The notes under the pieces are model-generated. The model was not told where the DNA came from, did no database searches, and saw only the letters and a list, made by a program, of their open reading frames with translations. The position numbers were made by a program, and so were the translations under genes. A stretch of DNA of 64,000 bases from Cliona cf. orientalis (Eukaryota > Porifera > Demospongiae > Clionaida > Clionaidae): contig OZ005692.1 in assembly GCA_963930775.1 (NCBI GenBank), positions 889,601-953,600 on the forward strand, written 5' to 3'. Shown here piece after piece: positions 49,721-62,041 of the stretch. Each line of letters starts with the position of its first letter. Position 1 is the stretch's first letter.

Positions 49721-52706
49721 TCATGAAGCAGTAATGTGAGATGGTTGTGTCCAAAAGTGGTCCCTTCTCTCCCTAGCCTTCTGTAGCATGTCAGAAGCCA
49801 CCGAGCAGCTTGAAAGTGACAGAGAAGACAACGACAGCTCGTCCACCTCCCTACCTCTCCCTCTCCTTCCGTCAAGACCACTCGATGACCTCTGACCTCC
49901 CTCCCTTCGTCCTCCTCGACGATCGCTAGAGCCCAGACCACTATCTGGTGGTTGATGATAATCACCGTCTAAATTAGTAGGGGCACCTCGAGGATCAAGG
50001 GAGTGAGAGGCAAGCTTCGATCGAATCTCGTTCACTTTGAACCGGCTTTGTTGTTGTAAAGCACTGGCCCTATCACTGTGTATCTGGCTGAGATTAGTGG
50101 GTGGAGCCACCCGTCCGGACCGCCCCGCCCCTAGAGCACCAACACCACCACCACCACCCAGTACAGCTGACGAGCGAATATACGACCCACACGTTTCACA
50201 AGACTTCACGTTCGAATGAGATGACTTAGCAGATGACACACCAGATGTCTTAGTGTACTGTTGTGAAGAGGTCAACATAAATTTTTTTGTCGCGTGCTGG
50301 GCACGAAGCTGTGATGTAGAAGGTTGCTTGCTGTGGCTGTCGAAGAGTAGCTTACGAACGGGGCTGGAGTACGAAGTCTGAGGTGGCCTTACGGTCGTTT
50401 TCTTAGGCTGAGGTACGTGTACACTGATAGGTGCCGTTTTGTGGGCCTGTGATTTGTGAGTAGTGTGATGGTGTGAGGGTTGTGAAGGTGGTGCATGTAT
50501 GAGGTTGTGAGTTGGCTTGGAGTGAGGTATGGTGGATGGGCGTGGCACCAGGATATTACGAGGTCCGAGATTGTTCGAAATTGACTGAGCATGAGAAGGT
50601 GCTTCGTTAGTGGTCGAACTAACGATAGGGGTGTCCCCTTTTTGATGACCACTATCGACTTTCCTAGGCGGTGGTGGAAATATTGGCACTTTACTTCTCA
50701 TGTCTCGACGATATTTTGGCGAAACTGGAGGGTAGGGCAACTCTACAGATTTCACCACACCCCTATCTCCTCCCATTTCCGGTTTGGAGGGAGAAATGAA
50801 CAGTCCCCCATCTGACGGAGTCGTAGTGTCCAAATGATGTCGACTCTGTTGGCCAGGGACAGATTTCCTCAGCTCAGGAGTTGGAACACGTCCCTCGATA
50901 ATTTCACCCTCTCCTCCTCCCAAGCTGAAGGCATTCGGTCGTGGTATGCTTTTCAACCTTCCCACCTCCACACCAGGCTCCTGAAATCTGCTGAGCTCAG
51001 CATCACCACGGCCATGAGCCTTTACATGTAAATGGCCGTCCTGGGATTGTGGTGGTGGTGGTGTACTTGTGCGAAATTTAGTGCCATAGTCTTGCAACGA
51101 GCTCTCCCCATCGTCAGAAATTGTCTCGGAATCCCAGCTTTCCTCGACATCTTGAACCTGCATTCGAACATGATCTCCATCTCTTTTCACCCCCAAAGGA
51201 GCTGCAGTCTTGGTAAAAAGTTGTGGTGAATGATATTGTTTCTTTACTCGATCTTGCAACCTTCCAACGTCAAGGCGACCTTGATTTTGGCTGAAATGCT
51301 GATCTCTTTTGTCACGAGGTACATGTATGTGTACTTCATCACCTGCACTGTCTGATATTGGTGACGATATCTCTGTTGGAATTTGGTCTTCAGAACTAGA
51401 AGGTGGTGATGTCATACTTGATACAGTGACAGAAGAAGAAGAGTCTTGGTCGATGTTGTCATGGTGATGTGTGGTGGAGAGGTGGTAGGGAGGGAAGTGC
51501 ACTCTCTGGGCTCTGGTACGGTAGTCATCAGCCCTCTGACGAAGCTCTACGAGCTATAATGAGAGGGGAGAGGGAGAGAGAGAGAGCGAAAGAGGAGGGA
51601 GCAGAGAGAGATCTATTATGAATCAGTATGCCTAAGGCTATTATTTTCAAACACAAAATTACCATTACGGTACTCTTATGGAAACGCATTGTTTAGTGAC
51701 AGAACACACATTGAAATAGAAACTGCCTGGTGAATAAACTTGTTGACAGTACCTCAAAATAATGAAAACAAACTTTCAACTTAAGTCAGATATCTGTACC
51801 ATCATGTAACAGGTACACATACATGTAATACAGTGGCTATATCTTACAATTCCCCATTGGCTCAAATGATCTTGATTACCAGGGGCACCCCATTGAATTT
51901 AAAAATCTTTTTAACTCCACTACTAGGGCCTAGGGACATCCCTCACTCTGATAAAGTTCAATTGCTAGGGGCACCCCTCTAGAACACTAATAGAGATTCC
52001 CAATAATACATACCAAAATAACTCCCAGAATGAACCAATAAAAGGTTGCAGGGATAATCCCAGGCTGCCCCATAGGAAACTGGCTTTAAGTGGAAAAGGG
52101 ATCTCCACTACATATTTCTGGGGAAATAATCCCCAAATGACAACCAATCTACATGTAGTGGAACTTTTCATGCTTCCTTTACACGTGCAATCATGTAACA
52201 ATTACAACTGGAATGATGAAGTGCATTTATCCTTCATATTATAGTTCTCAAGACTAGGCACCTATGGCTATTGCTGGGATTAGGTTTATTGCCTGAGTAG
52301 GCAAATAAAATGGATGGCCACCCCTTAGGTTTGGGATTGCATTAGTATAAAGTAGAAGATGATTTACAATGTCATGTAGATGAACCTAGTGAATTTTTTT
52401 CGTGCATATCATGTACCTGATCGAACCATGAGACAGCGGCTGATGGTTGTGGAGGAAGTGGTCGTTGTCGTTGTTGTTGTTGTTGCTGTGAGGGCTGATC
52501 GGTAGCGGCAGGTGGCCGTGGGGACGATCCTTTAGCCTGTAGCAGGACAGGATGATTAATAGTAAATAAACATGAAACCTCATTATTATAATTATTATTA
52601 TTACCCCACCGATAGTGTAGTACTCCAAATGTACAGATACATGTACATGTACATGTGTAGACAGAGTACAATGCTATACATGCTACGGATGACTAATAAT
52701 TATTAT

Positions 52707-52802
<96 letters not shown>

Positions 52803-55800
52803 GAGAGAGAGAGAGCGAGACCTCTACACTCATACCTTCATGAAGAGCTCTGGATGGGGTGCTCCCTTCCATGCTCCTCTCTCGTACACGAAGTCCGACG
52901 GCGACATAAAGTTAGCCGAGTACTCTGAACCCCACCTGGCTATGGGCATGTGTGCTGGTAGCGCCTTGTGCTTGAGCAGTCGTGGATCAGAGCTGTCCGT
53001 CAGAACCTGGGGATTGCCTGCAACTACATGTACACAACATGTAAATATATGTATATTCATTATCACAATACTGTTTACATGTATCCCTTAATCAGAATGC
53101 TAGATTTGTGCAGTAGTCTCAGCTACTTACTTAGAAAGTTATATCATAATTAAATCAGATGTGTATACGTGCACATGTACATGTACTTTGTACATACATT
53201 ACGTAATCAAGAGCATAGGCATGTATGGATGTGCCTTCAAGCTCTCAAAGGTAAAGTGCACTTCAGTGGCTCTGCTATCTCTCCATCTACTTGTCCGAGT
53301 TGGGGGGGGGGGGGGTACTGGGATGTTCTTCTACTACGATTTGTGAAAGATGAGCCTTCTAAGCTTTCACGAGGATGAGTAATTGTGGCAGGTATCGTTT
53401 TACCAGCCTCAAGCCCCCTACTCTAACAACCCTAGCAGATTCAAGGCTTTGCAATAGAGACTGGCTGTTGCAAGAGTGCCTAAATTTGCTTCACTAGCAG
53501 ATCAAAACATTTAAGCATGTATGTTTATTATGTACATGTATATCATGCACTAATTATAGTCCATATTTGCATACTTAGTTCTTTGCTACAGAAATCTCTA
53601 GGATTACAAGGTACTCGGCGCAGTTCTACTCAAGATAATTTTTGGTAGTGTAGGGGAACAAGGCTATCATTTTACATAACCATGCGGTTTTGGTTTGACA
53701 TAATTTTCTTGATGGATACTGTTTTTAAAAATCTTCCCTGAATTCCATGAACTTCACGGGTGTACTCATGCATACACTGTGTGTAGGAGAGGAAGCCTTA
53801 GTACAAGTCATCCGTAAAAAATAATTATTGATTGCCCCAACTACAAGTACATGTAAATGTACACAAAAAAAAGCAACTCGACAGAAAACTAACACGTTCC
53901 AGAAAAAGTTTTTTTACACTCCTTACCCTATACACTGTGAGTACTGTAAATTGTACTTATTAGATAGATGATTCACACTAACAATAAAAATATATCCCAA
54001 TCTACCATACTCACCAATCTTATTCTTCTCCTTCTTGTTGCTCTCTGCTTTCCCCTTGGTCACACCACTAGTTGATGATGGAACAGACCACGCCTTAAAC
54101 TGCCTCTTATACTCGGACACGAACACCTTACTGCTGTGCCGACCACCGCCATGAGCAACTTTATGCTTCTTTGATGCATGATGGTGACTTCCATGATGAT
54201 GATGGTGGTTATGGTGATGATGGCTTTTAGGCTTTTTCTTGGCGGCTTTGCTCGAGCAGTGGTGTGGTGCACGTTTCGATTTGCCACCGTTTGGAGAATT
54301 TTTGTCAGACGCTAGCTGTAGTTTCGGTACTTTGCCGTTGACGTTTGCTTTTTGGCCGGGCGATTGTGCTGAGTCATCAAATCCATCGACTGTATAGCCT
54401 TGTCGTAGAGGGTCCTCGTGCAACTCTGGTTGTTCGAAATCTTGAAAATCTTCCTCTTCCTCTCCTTCACCTCCATCATAGTGTTGACCATTGTGTGGAG
54501 GCTGTTGCTGATTAGTGGCATAATTAGAGGGGCCAGTTTGGCTATTGAGTAAATTCTCAGCTTGGAGGAGAGGGGTGTGGTCAGGGGTGGCCGGGCTCTT
54601 CCACGTATATTGGAGTTTGTATTCGGTTGGCGTAGGAACGCCGACTCGGCGAAAACCAGCCTGAAACTTCATGGCCAAATCGCCCTGGGATTACCATTTT
54701 TAAGAGAAAAGAAACAAATGCTCGTTACATATTGAAAGCAAATCACAAAAAATAATAACAATCAGCCAATAAAAGAGTAAAAATGTAAATTTTTCATTTA
54801 CATGATGTATCTTTGAATCTATAGTACTATCAATAATTGTACTTTCGTAATAAACAGTCAAAAATCGAGTAAAAAAAATTGTCCTGTACATGTACATGTA
54901 CATGTAGTTGTCTTTTGTATCCATAGTACTATCAATTGTACTTATGTAAAAAACAGTTTATCCAAAAATTATTAATATTATTAGCATACAATGTACATGT
55001 ATATGCATCCCAGTGAAGGGGGGGAGGCAAAATGGCTTTTTCCAACGTACAGGGGGGAGGCGAACTCATAATAATTATTATGCCAAAACCACACAAGTTT
55101 TATGTACATGATACATGTACATGCATTTAGCCTATTGACGTGACAGGGCCCTCAATATTATTGTTACATGCTTGGGAGTTAGACGGTTTGGCAGGATTGG
55201 GCGTCTGCACTGCCAAGTAAAGGTCTGATACTTCTGGTTTCCTGCTTTTCAGAGCCAACCTTCAAATTTATACCTTGTACACATAGCAACAGTATTTCAT
55301 AATAGTGAATTTAGTAATAAGCAGTAAATACCTCTTTTGTTGGGGTGCCACGGTCAGCATAGTCGGTGGTAAAAGTCACTTTCTTTCCATGGTCTACAGG
55401 CTTTCTTTTTCGTGCAAAGGCAGGTTCTTGTATGACAGCCATCTTGGCTGAACTAAGACCGGCAGAGATCACATGACCTTGTTGTTGTTGTTGTTGTTGG
55501 GGGTGTGGTCCCGGGGGAGATCCCCCCAGTTCTGTTGTTGCCGAGGTGATGGTACTGGTTTTCGGGGGACCAAGGGCCCCGCCGAGTGGTGGTGGGGGAG
55601 AATGGTTGGAGATCGCCTGGGGAACGACGAAATTGCGACGATATTCTGACACCCCCTGCATGGAATATTAAAAAAAAAAACATTACTACTAATCTTCGCA
55701 GTATGCATACACATGTACCACACAGACACAAAAACAACTATAATTCGTGTATTATTTTTCCCAAATAAAGCATTAATTTTGTGTGATCATGCCAGCATGC

Positions 55801-56010
55801 TTTAGTAGGCCACTACACAGGTTGATAATTTTATTGAAACATGAGGTTTGGATGACGCAGGTGTGCTTGTACGTACGTATATGTATGTGTATGTACAGCA
55901 CAAATTTATTATTGATGCTAGCTAGTCACGGAACAAGCATTAGTTGTAAATTATTCTAATAAGAGCACACTGTCCAAAGTCGTAAAACTTACCTCGAACG
56001 TGACTGGCAT
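49721..56010 (-). CDS. MDM1: MDM1 nuclear/centriolar protein, complete copy (unit 5)
   Basis: In vertebrates MDM1 binds microtubules, sits in centrioles and restrains centriole duplication. Six exons (55993-56010, 55332-55655, 54015-54684, 52836-53017, 52417-52536, 49721-51553) join in frame to about 1,048 residues, longer than the human protein (about 714). The start MPVTFE-GVSEYRRNF matches the vertebrate MPVRFKGLSEYQRNF. Four EY..xF repeats are visible: SEYRRNF (near residue 9), TEYKLQYTW (near 134), SEYKRQFKAW (near 303) and SEYSANFMSP (near 368), followed by LVELRQRADDYRTRAQRVHF. Further conserved blocks are RVPTPELRK, HHLDTTTPSDGGLFISPSK and the C-terminal LQKARERRDHFW. Low-complexity Q, H and P runs explain the extra length. 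It diverges from the RBM15-like gene. The partial copies at 9387, 15827, 20431 and 39419 derive from it. Confidence 0.93.
52711..52816. repeat. Long (GA)n tract next to the MDM1 exon 4 donor
   Basis: About 90 bp of pure GA, then TTGGAGAGAGAGAG. It lies just inside intron 4, so it reads as (TC)n soon after the donor in the transcript. Expanded relative to units 3 and 4. Confidence 0.9.
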
Positions 56011-57694
56011 TCTTCAAAGATTGTATGCAGAGTCTTCTTGAGAAAAAGCCGCGCTTTTCTCCTTTTTGGAGTTCTGTGAGAATTTGAAATTCTCACTTCC
56101 CATGCGTTGTCATAGCAATAGAACCGCAGGATTTAAAAATCAATAATTATTATTATTATTATTACCTTATTTGGGCGTGGTTTATTTTATTGCGTAATAC
56201 TTCCCTTCTGACACGTACACGCATGCGCACTAAATTCATCGCTACCGAGAAGTCCCCCCCAAGAGTTGCAAAAAAATTTTCGTAGGTGTTGTCAGTATAG
56301 AGAGTAAGGTCTCGCTGTGTGAAAAGTGCTATTTTAGTCCAAGTTTGAGCTTGTTTGTTCATTATCTACGAAAAGGGAGCTCTTTTCTCGTCTCTAAAGT
56401 ACCAAAGAAGCTTTCAAGTCTGTCAGAAGTCGGCCATTTTGTGTGGTCACCACATGTTCTTTGTGTGTGTGTTACATACTACTGGGTGGAACCGTGGCAG
56501 CTGTTTTGAAAGATCTCTTCATCTAAATCCCTGTTCGTCTTGATTTGATTCAAAAGACCCAAAGACCAAAGAAAGAAGGTTGGCGAAAATAGAGTTTGTT
56601 TCGTGTCGTGTGTGGTACCTCAGCTTCACAGAGCGAGCATGATCCACAGATCTGAGCACCCACCGCCCTTTGTACTTCTGTTTGCCCCTGAATCTCTGAC
56701 TCCTAGAGAGAGAGTGTGTGTGCGCGTGTGGTTGTGTGTGTACTGATACTTAAAATTTCTTGAGCGCACACACGAAAAAGGTCTATGACGTGAAAAGAGT
56801 GAGAGCTTTATGCGTGTGTTGAAATTATACAAAACTTGTGGTTTTGAAGCCCTAATTTGTGCAAGAGTAGGCTATTTTAGGTGTACTCTCGACTACTTTG
56901 GAGGCAACTTGATTCAGGGTAAACATGTACTATAAAATTGTCTACTAGGTTTATATTTGTGCGGAATACTCCCTCAACTTGAAGTTACTTCAGTTGGTGT
57001 CACACATACTCTCTCCCCTCCCCTCTCTATTTTTCTCTCTCTCTAGATATTATTTGGATCTTTCCAAGCAAGTTTGTTTTATTTGTACCCACCCATTGAT
57101 TCGTGCTAAGGAGTTAAGAAATATTCAGTGGAAATCTGTCGATTTGTGACTGTGTGTGTATCAGTTCAAGTATATTCAAGACCAAGTTTGTGAAATTGTT
57201 GTGGAAGGCGCTATTGACTGTTATCTTTCACTTTGTGTTTATTTTTTCACTTCCCTCTACATCGTGAAATAAGTCTCGACACATCCATCCTGTCCCACCT
57301 CTCTCAAAAAAGAAGAATCTGATCAGTTTGTTTGATTTCGACTCATCTTGGAAGTTTTGATAAGGATCTAGGAGGAAAACCCCTATAATCTATCAATCAG
57401 TCCTTCCTCTGAGTGAGTGTGAAGTTCATTTGTTATCACATCGTATTGTTCTCTGCACACAAGGCTTGTTGTTGGTATCAGCAAATCTCTTTGTCTGATA
57501 GAAGATTGTACATATTGTGTGTGTATTGGACACTCTCTTTTGGAACTTGTTAAGATCTGGTAATTTTGGTCCGAGTTGGTTTCGATGGCTTGATGAGTCA
57601 CTAAGTGGGAATACCTATAAAAATATTCACTTTAACTCACTGTTTTAAAAAGTTTTACTGTTTAATAATTATACCTTGTTTTAAAACCAGAAGT
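56011..57694. promoter_or_regulatory. Divergent promoter region and 5' leader of the RBM15-like gene
   Basis: The start codons of MDM1 (56010, minus) and the RBM15-like gene (57695, plus) face away from each other across 1.68 kb. An NRF-1-like site, ACGCATGCGCAC (56219-56230), lies close to MDM1. The rightmost part is probably 5' untranslated exon plus intron, since AAAACCAG/AAGT is a fair acceptor four bases before the start codon. No other coding exon was found. Confidence 0.5.
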
Positions 57695-60600
57695 ATGAAA
57701 CGGAGAGCATCAGAGAGAGGAATTTCCACCGAAGACCTCGCCTCGAAGCAGAGAATCGTCCGTCGAAAACGTCGAACACCAAGCCCCGATCTCGAGCGGG
57801 TGACGTCAAAAAGCCAACGTGAAGTCCGAACTAGCGGAGGTGGTGGCATCACGACGTCCTCCGGAACTGGAGGGGGCGTGGCCAGCGGAAGTGGGGGCCT
57901 CTATACGAGCAAGTATGCCAGCAAGTACGAACAGCGCTCGCACAAAACAGACAGCCAAATCAGAGAGGAGAGGTTGGGGACAAAATACGATTCCTATAAT
58001 CCCGGTTCGGGGGGAACGTTCCGAAGTCAGACCCAGCAAGATCCCCGGACTGAAAGGCACCACCACCACAGGACTAATGCCAGCGGAGGGGGAGGGGGTA
58101 CAGGAGCTGGCGGGGGGCATCACCACCCTTCCCCCCATCACAATATCCAACACACCTATGTCGGGGGGCAGGGTGAAAAATTTGAGTACTCCCTTCGCGT
58201 GGGGAATCTTGACTTTAAGATTCAAGACCATGAGCTGAAGAAAGCCCTCTTTAACAAATTTAAGAAATACGGTTATGTAAACATCAAACTCCTGGGCAAC
58301 GGGAAAGAGCGTCATGCATTTATCAACTTTGCCCGTGAGAACGATGCCAGGATAGCCCTTGGAGATACTCAAGACTGCAATTTCCACGGCCATCTCATGG
58401 ACGTGAATTGGTCACGATCAACTCTTCACCGTTTCCCGGACCTCCTCTCTGGTGGACACAGCGAATCGAGGAGTACTGTACTGAACGCCAAAAGACGTCT
58501 ACTCGGGCCCGTGTCGAGTAGAAATAGCAGGAGCCGGAGTAGAAGTAGGAGCAGCAGCCCCATGACTAGACGGGGAGTAGCCTACAAGGAAGAGTATCAT
58601 CATCAACACCATCAGTCCCCAAGAGACGGCAGAGGCGAACATGGATTGACTACTCAAAGTGCCTCGTCAGGGTCTCGAACGACCAGGGACATATCCTATA
58701 GGACTACCAGGGCAGTTTCTGTCTCTCCACCCCCACTTCCTCACACCCACGAAAGGGGCGTGGCCGGTCACGTGACCAGTGATGATTCGCGCCACTCCCC
58801 CTCAAAGACCATCCCTTCTGCTGGTGGTACTATTGTTGACTCGAATGCCACACGTACTCTTTTTGTTGGTCATTTAGAGTATGACATCACCGAACGTGAA
58901 CTTCGTGACCTCTTTGGACCATATGGAAGAATTGAGAGTGTGGATATAAAGTCGACTCGACAAACCAACTCGGCCTATGCATTTGTCAAGTTTTTCACCA
59001 TTACTGATGCTATCAATGCTAAAAATGACATCCATGGTCGTCAGTACGGCAATTTCCGTCTCAAGATTGGATTTGGTAAGGGAAACCCTTCAATTAAAGT
59101 CTGGATTGGAGGCATCTCCTGTTTTGCCGACTTGACGGAAATTCGTCAAGAATTGGACCGTTTTGGTCTCATACGGAAGGTTGAGTATGTGAAGGGTGAT
59201 AATCATGCTATGGTGCATTTTGATAGTATGGATGCAGCTCAGACTGCTGTGAATTCCCTTCAAGAATATCGCTTCCGGAGTACAAACCGTCCCCTAAAGA
59301 TTGACATACTCTCCAAGAGCTTAGCCCCTCGAGGTTCAGAATTTGATGATTTTGATATTGAAGTGATTAGCCCGACGTCGTCCCATATGGAGTCCCGTTG
59401 GCCAGGTGGTAATAAGAGCACTAATTCCAGGGGCAGTACCACCGATTTGAGTACTGGTGGTGGTGGTGGTGGTGGAAGTGGAGAGAACTACCGTCGACGA
59501 ATTACCAGAGAAGATAGCAGGGGCAGAGAGGAAGGTGGGGGGAGGGGAGAGACTCACTACCGTCACCACCAACCACCATCCCCAGAAATGTCTGCCAGAA
59601 ATGGTCGTAGTTCTCTGTATGCTGGGAGCGACAGCTCCGAGAGAAATAGGATTGTGAGTGAATCCGCTAACTCTGGCTCACGAAGCAATGAAGAACGCTC
59701 CCGAAGTGGCGCTTTCAACTCCTCGCGTGAATCAAGGTATAGTGGTGGTGGTACAGGTACTAAATTTGAACGAGGGGGTGAGCATGCTAGTTATCGTAAG
59801 AGGCCCCGTTCCCCAAGTATGAACGAAGAAGAGCATTTCAACTCTAGTACTGCTGATCACCACTATCACAATAGACGTCACTCAGCTGATGATGGTAGTA
59901 GTGGTGGAATGGGCGGGGCAGATATGGGTGGAGCTTCGTTCAATGGTGCCAGTGAGTATCGTAGCAAGAAGCCGAGGAACAATTTTGATGCCTATAAGTA
60001 CCACAAGCTTTATGGAAACCGTTCCATGATTGATGATGGTGGGCGGGGAGGTGGGGGGTCAAGGTACGGCTCCGCCCATTACGACCGAGAGAAGGAGCAC
60101 CACCATCATCACCATGCAGACTCATTTTCTGCCGGAGATCCTCGTGAGCACCATGCCCACCGTGGAGGTGGTGATCACCGCGATTATCACCGTGATGATA
60201 GGGGCAGGGGGGAGCGAGGGGGTGGTGGAGGAGGAGAGAGGGAGAGAGACCGTGAACGTGAGCGAAGGGACAGACATTTGCCCTCGTCCATCAAAGACGA
60301 CCCTCGTAGAGACTCAAATGATCGCAGGGACTCAAATGCCTCGAAAGACGATAAAAAAGACTCCTTGGATGATGCCAAAAAGAGCGAGAAAGAATCTTCG
60401 GCCCCTCCTGCCGTCCCCCCACCTCCGGTTTTGATCTCTAACGATACTGCTGACACAGCACTGAAGCTCAATAACTCAACTGATGCCCCTACAGGAAATG
60501 GTGTGACTAACAACTCCAATTTGAACGCCAGCAGTGCAGAAACAATCTCGGATCTTGCCAAACTCTTCCCAATTGCTTGGAAAGGCACGCTAGTGCTGAA

Positions 60601-61138
60601 AAACACCGGATTCCCAACACGCATGCATCTGATTGGTGGAGATCCCACTGTCGTCGAACTTCTCGTCCGAAGCAAAGAGGGTAAAGATGAAGTCAGCTCG
60701 CTGCGTATCACCCAGCGTCTACGCTTGGAGCCGCCACGTCTAGAAGAGGTGAACAAACGCATGGCAAGTGCCGGCCCAAGCGGCCACTGCATACTACTAG
60801 CGCTGGCTGGACCCACCCCCAGTCAGTCGTCTGGGGACGACAGTAGAAGCGACAATGGATCCGTGGACTTAAACACTCAACTCCGTCCGTTAAAGAGTCT
60901 CGTGAGCTACTTGAAACAAAAGGAGGCTGCTGGAATTGTAGCCCTTAGCGGGCCAGAGAAAGGATCTGTTACTTCAGTCAGCGATAGTGGAGAAAGGGAT
61001 AATATCATTGGAGTGTTACATGCTTTTCCACCGTGCGAGTTTTCACAGAAACAGCTAGTCAAGATTGCACCCCAATTGGGACAAGATACAGCGAAAGAAG
61101 ATCACATTGTTGTGCTTCTAGTCAAAGGAACTGTGTAA
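57695..61138 (+). CDS. RBM15: RBM15/spenito-type split-ends family protein (3 RRM + SPOC)
   Basis: Proteins of this family bind RNA in the nucleus and, in flies and mammals, recruit the m6A methyltransferase complex and splicing factors. An uninterrupted 1,147-codon frame starts MKRRASERGISTEDL. RRM1 is at about 166-241 (YSLRVGNLDF; HAFINFA), RRM2 at about 387-463 (RTLFVGHLEYDIT; AYAFVKF) and RRM3 at about 467-539 (KVWIGGISCFADL; AMVHFDS). A low-complexity middle carries RS, RE, poly-G and poly-H runs. The C-terminal SPOC domain covers about 953-1147 (FPIAWKGTLVLKNTGFPTRM; LVSYLKQKEAAGIVAL; DHIVVLLV). Three RRMs plus SPOC at this length fit the short RBM15/RBM15B/spenito class rather than full-size SPEN. 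The frame is open 30 codons further up, but an acceptor-like AG precedes this ATG. Confidence 0.92.
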   Translation: MKRRASERGISTEDLASKQRIVRRKRRTPSPDLERVTSKSQREVRTSGGGGITTSSGTGGGVASGSGGLYTSKYASKYEQRSHKTDSQIREERLGTKYDSYNPGSGGTFRSQTQQDPRTERHHHHRTNASGGGGGTGAGGGHHHPSPHHNIQHTYVGGQGEKFEYSLRVGNLDFKIQDHELKKALFNKFKKYGYVNIKLLGNGKERHAFINFARENDARIALGDTQDCNFHGHLMDVNWSRSTLHRFPDLLSGGHSESRSTVLNAKRRLLGPVSSRNSRSRSRSRSSSPMTRRGVAYKEEYHHQHHQSPRDGRGEHGLTTQSASSGSRTTRDISYRTTRAVSVSPPPLPHTHERGVAGHVTSDDSRHSPSKTIPSAGGTIVDSNATRTLFVGHLEYDITERELRDLFGPYGRIESVDIKSTRQTNSAYAFVKFFTITDAINAKNDIHGRQYGNFRLKIGFGKGNPSIKVWIGGISCFADLTEIRQELDRFGLIRKVEYVKGDNHAMVHFDSMDAAQTAVNSLQEYRFRSTNRPLKIDILSKSLAPRGSEFDDFDIEVISPTSSHMESRWPGGNKSTNSRGSTTDLSTGGGGGGGSGENYRRRITREDSRGREEGGGRGETHYRHHQPPSPEMSARNGRSSLYAGSDSSERNRIVSESANSGSRSNEERSRSGAFNSSRESRYSGGGTGTKFERGGEHASYRKRPRSPSMNEEEHFNSSTADHHYHNRRHSADDGSSGGMGGADMGGASFNGASEYRSKKPRNNFDAYKYHKLYGNRSMIDDGGRGGGGSRYGSAHYDREKEHHHHHHADSFSAGDPREHHAHRGGGDHRDYHRDDRGRGERGGGGGGERERDRERERRDRHLPSSIKDDPRRDSNDRRDSNASKDDKKDSLDDAKKSEKESSAPPAVPPPPVLISNDTADTALKLNNSTDAPTGNGVTNNSNLNASSAETISDLAKLFPIAWKGTLVLKNTGFPTRMHLIGGDPTVVELLVRSKEGKDEVSSLRITQRLRLEPPRLEEVNKRMASAGPSGHCILLALAGPTPSQSSGDDSRSDNGSVDLNTQLRPLKSLVSYLKQKEAAGIVALSGPEKGSVTSVSDSGERDNIIGVLHAFPPCEFSQKQLVKIAPQLGQDTAKEDHIVVLLVKGTV

Positions 61139-62041
61139 AAAATATTCGACAATACCCAGCCACCTACACTATTTGATATTAGGAAAAGAAACTTGTTTTT
61201 TTTTGCCGAAGATGTGCCGTATTGTTGTCTGTATTATTAAAAAAGCTACACACATGACAGTGAAAGCTCTAATGAATGTGTTAAACAAAAAGAATAGATT
61301 TTAAAAAGACTGTATAATAATTGTATACACGTACACACAGCCTCTGTACAATGCTTCTGTATGTATATCTTTTGTCTACCCTAAATTTTGTGCTATACAA
61401 AAAATGTTTATATAAAACTTACATCATTTCGTTGACTCCTTTCACGTGTGTGTGTATATGTGCGCATTCATGTGTATTTAAGGTACCCACCCCATCCCTT
61501 GTGTGTGTGTGTCTTCTTTTTCATGCTATGTTACTCACTGTACACTCTATGCTCACCCATCCTATCTATGTATCATTTATCTTTCCCTATGTGTTTGCTA
61601 TAAGCTGCATGCATGTGCATTCTGGTGTGTGTATGTGTAGACATGAGAAATTTTGACCTTTTTTTACGATACATACGCTGTGCATGACATGTGGTTGGGC
61701 TCTGCGTGTGCAAGAATAGTATGATAGACACGCATGATTAGCTCTCGTTCTCGTGCGACAGCGCAACCACAACTAACAATACATCTCTGGGCGTTACGAG
61801 TCACTTATCTTTCGTGTGGTTCATTCAGATAAGGGGCGCGGCGCGCATGCTCCATAGTTCTAGCTCTATCGTCCAATATTACAAATTTTCGGGTGGAACT
61901 TGATTTCGTTTAATAAGATCAACACGCGCATGCGTATCGTACAACTTCCGGCGCGCCCATTTCGTACGATTCGATTGGATGGGCGTGGTTGTTATCTCGC
62001 GCAGTTTAGAGGTGGATCTGGCGTGGCTCGGAGTGCTTGCA
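61139..62041. other. 3' untranslated region of the RBM15-like gene and promoter of the testin-like gene
   Basis: GT-rich and AT-rich 3' sequence up to about 61700, with no canonical polyadenylation signal singled out. From 61800 the sequence becomes GC-richer with GGCGCGGCGCGCATGC, ACGCGCATGCGTATCG (NRF-1-like) and CTTCCGGCGCG (ETS-like), consistent with a promoter for the gene starting at 62042. Confidence 0.45.

Noticed and set aside
50389..50652. Open frames overlapping MDM1 exon 6 in other frames (also 21087-21729 and 50591-51229)
   Set aside because: Shadows of the MDM1 coding sequence; conserved between units only because MDM1 is.
52700..52930. Open frames reading alternating Arg-Glu (also near 22200, 23325 and 42422)
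   Set aside because: They are translations of intronic (GA)n tracts in MDM1 copies on the opposite strand.
57806..60816. Antisense and shifted open frames inside the RBM15-like gene
   Set aside because: Explained by the GC-rich, low-complexity coding strand; no independent motif.
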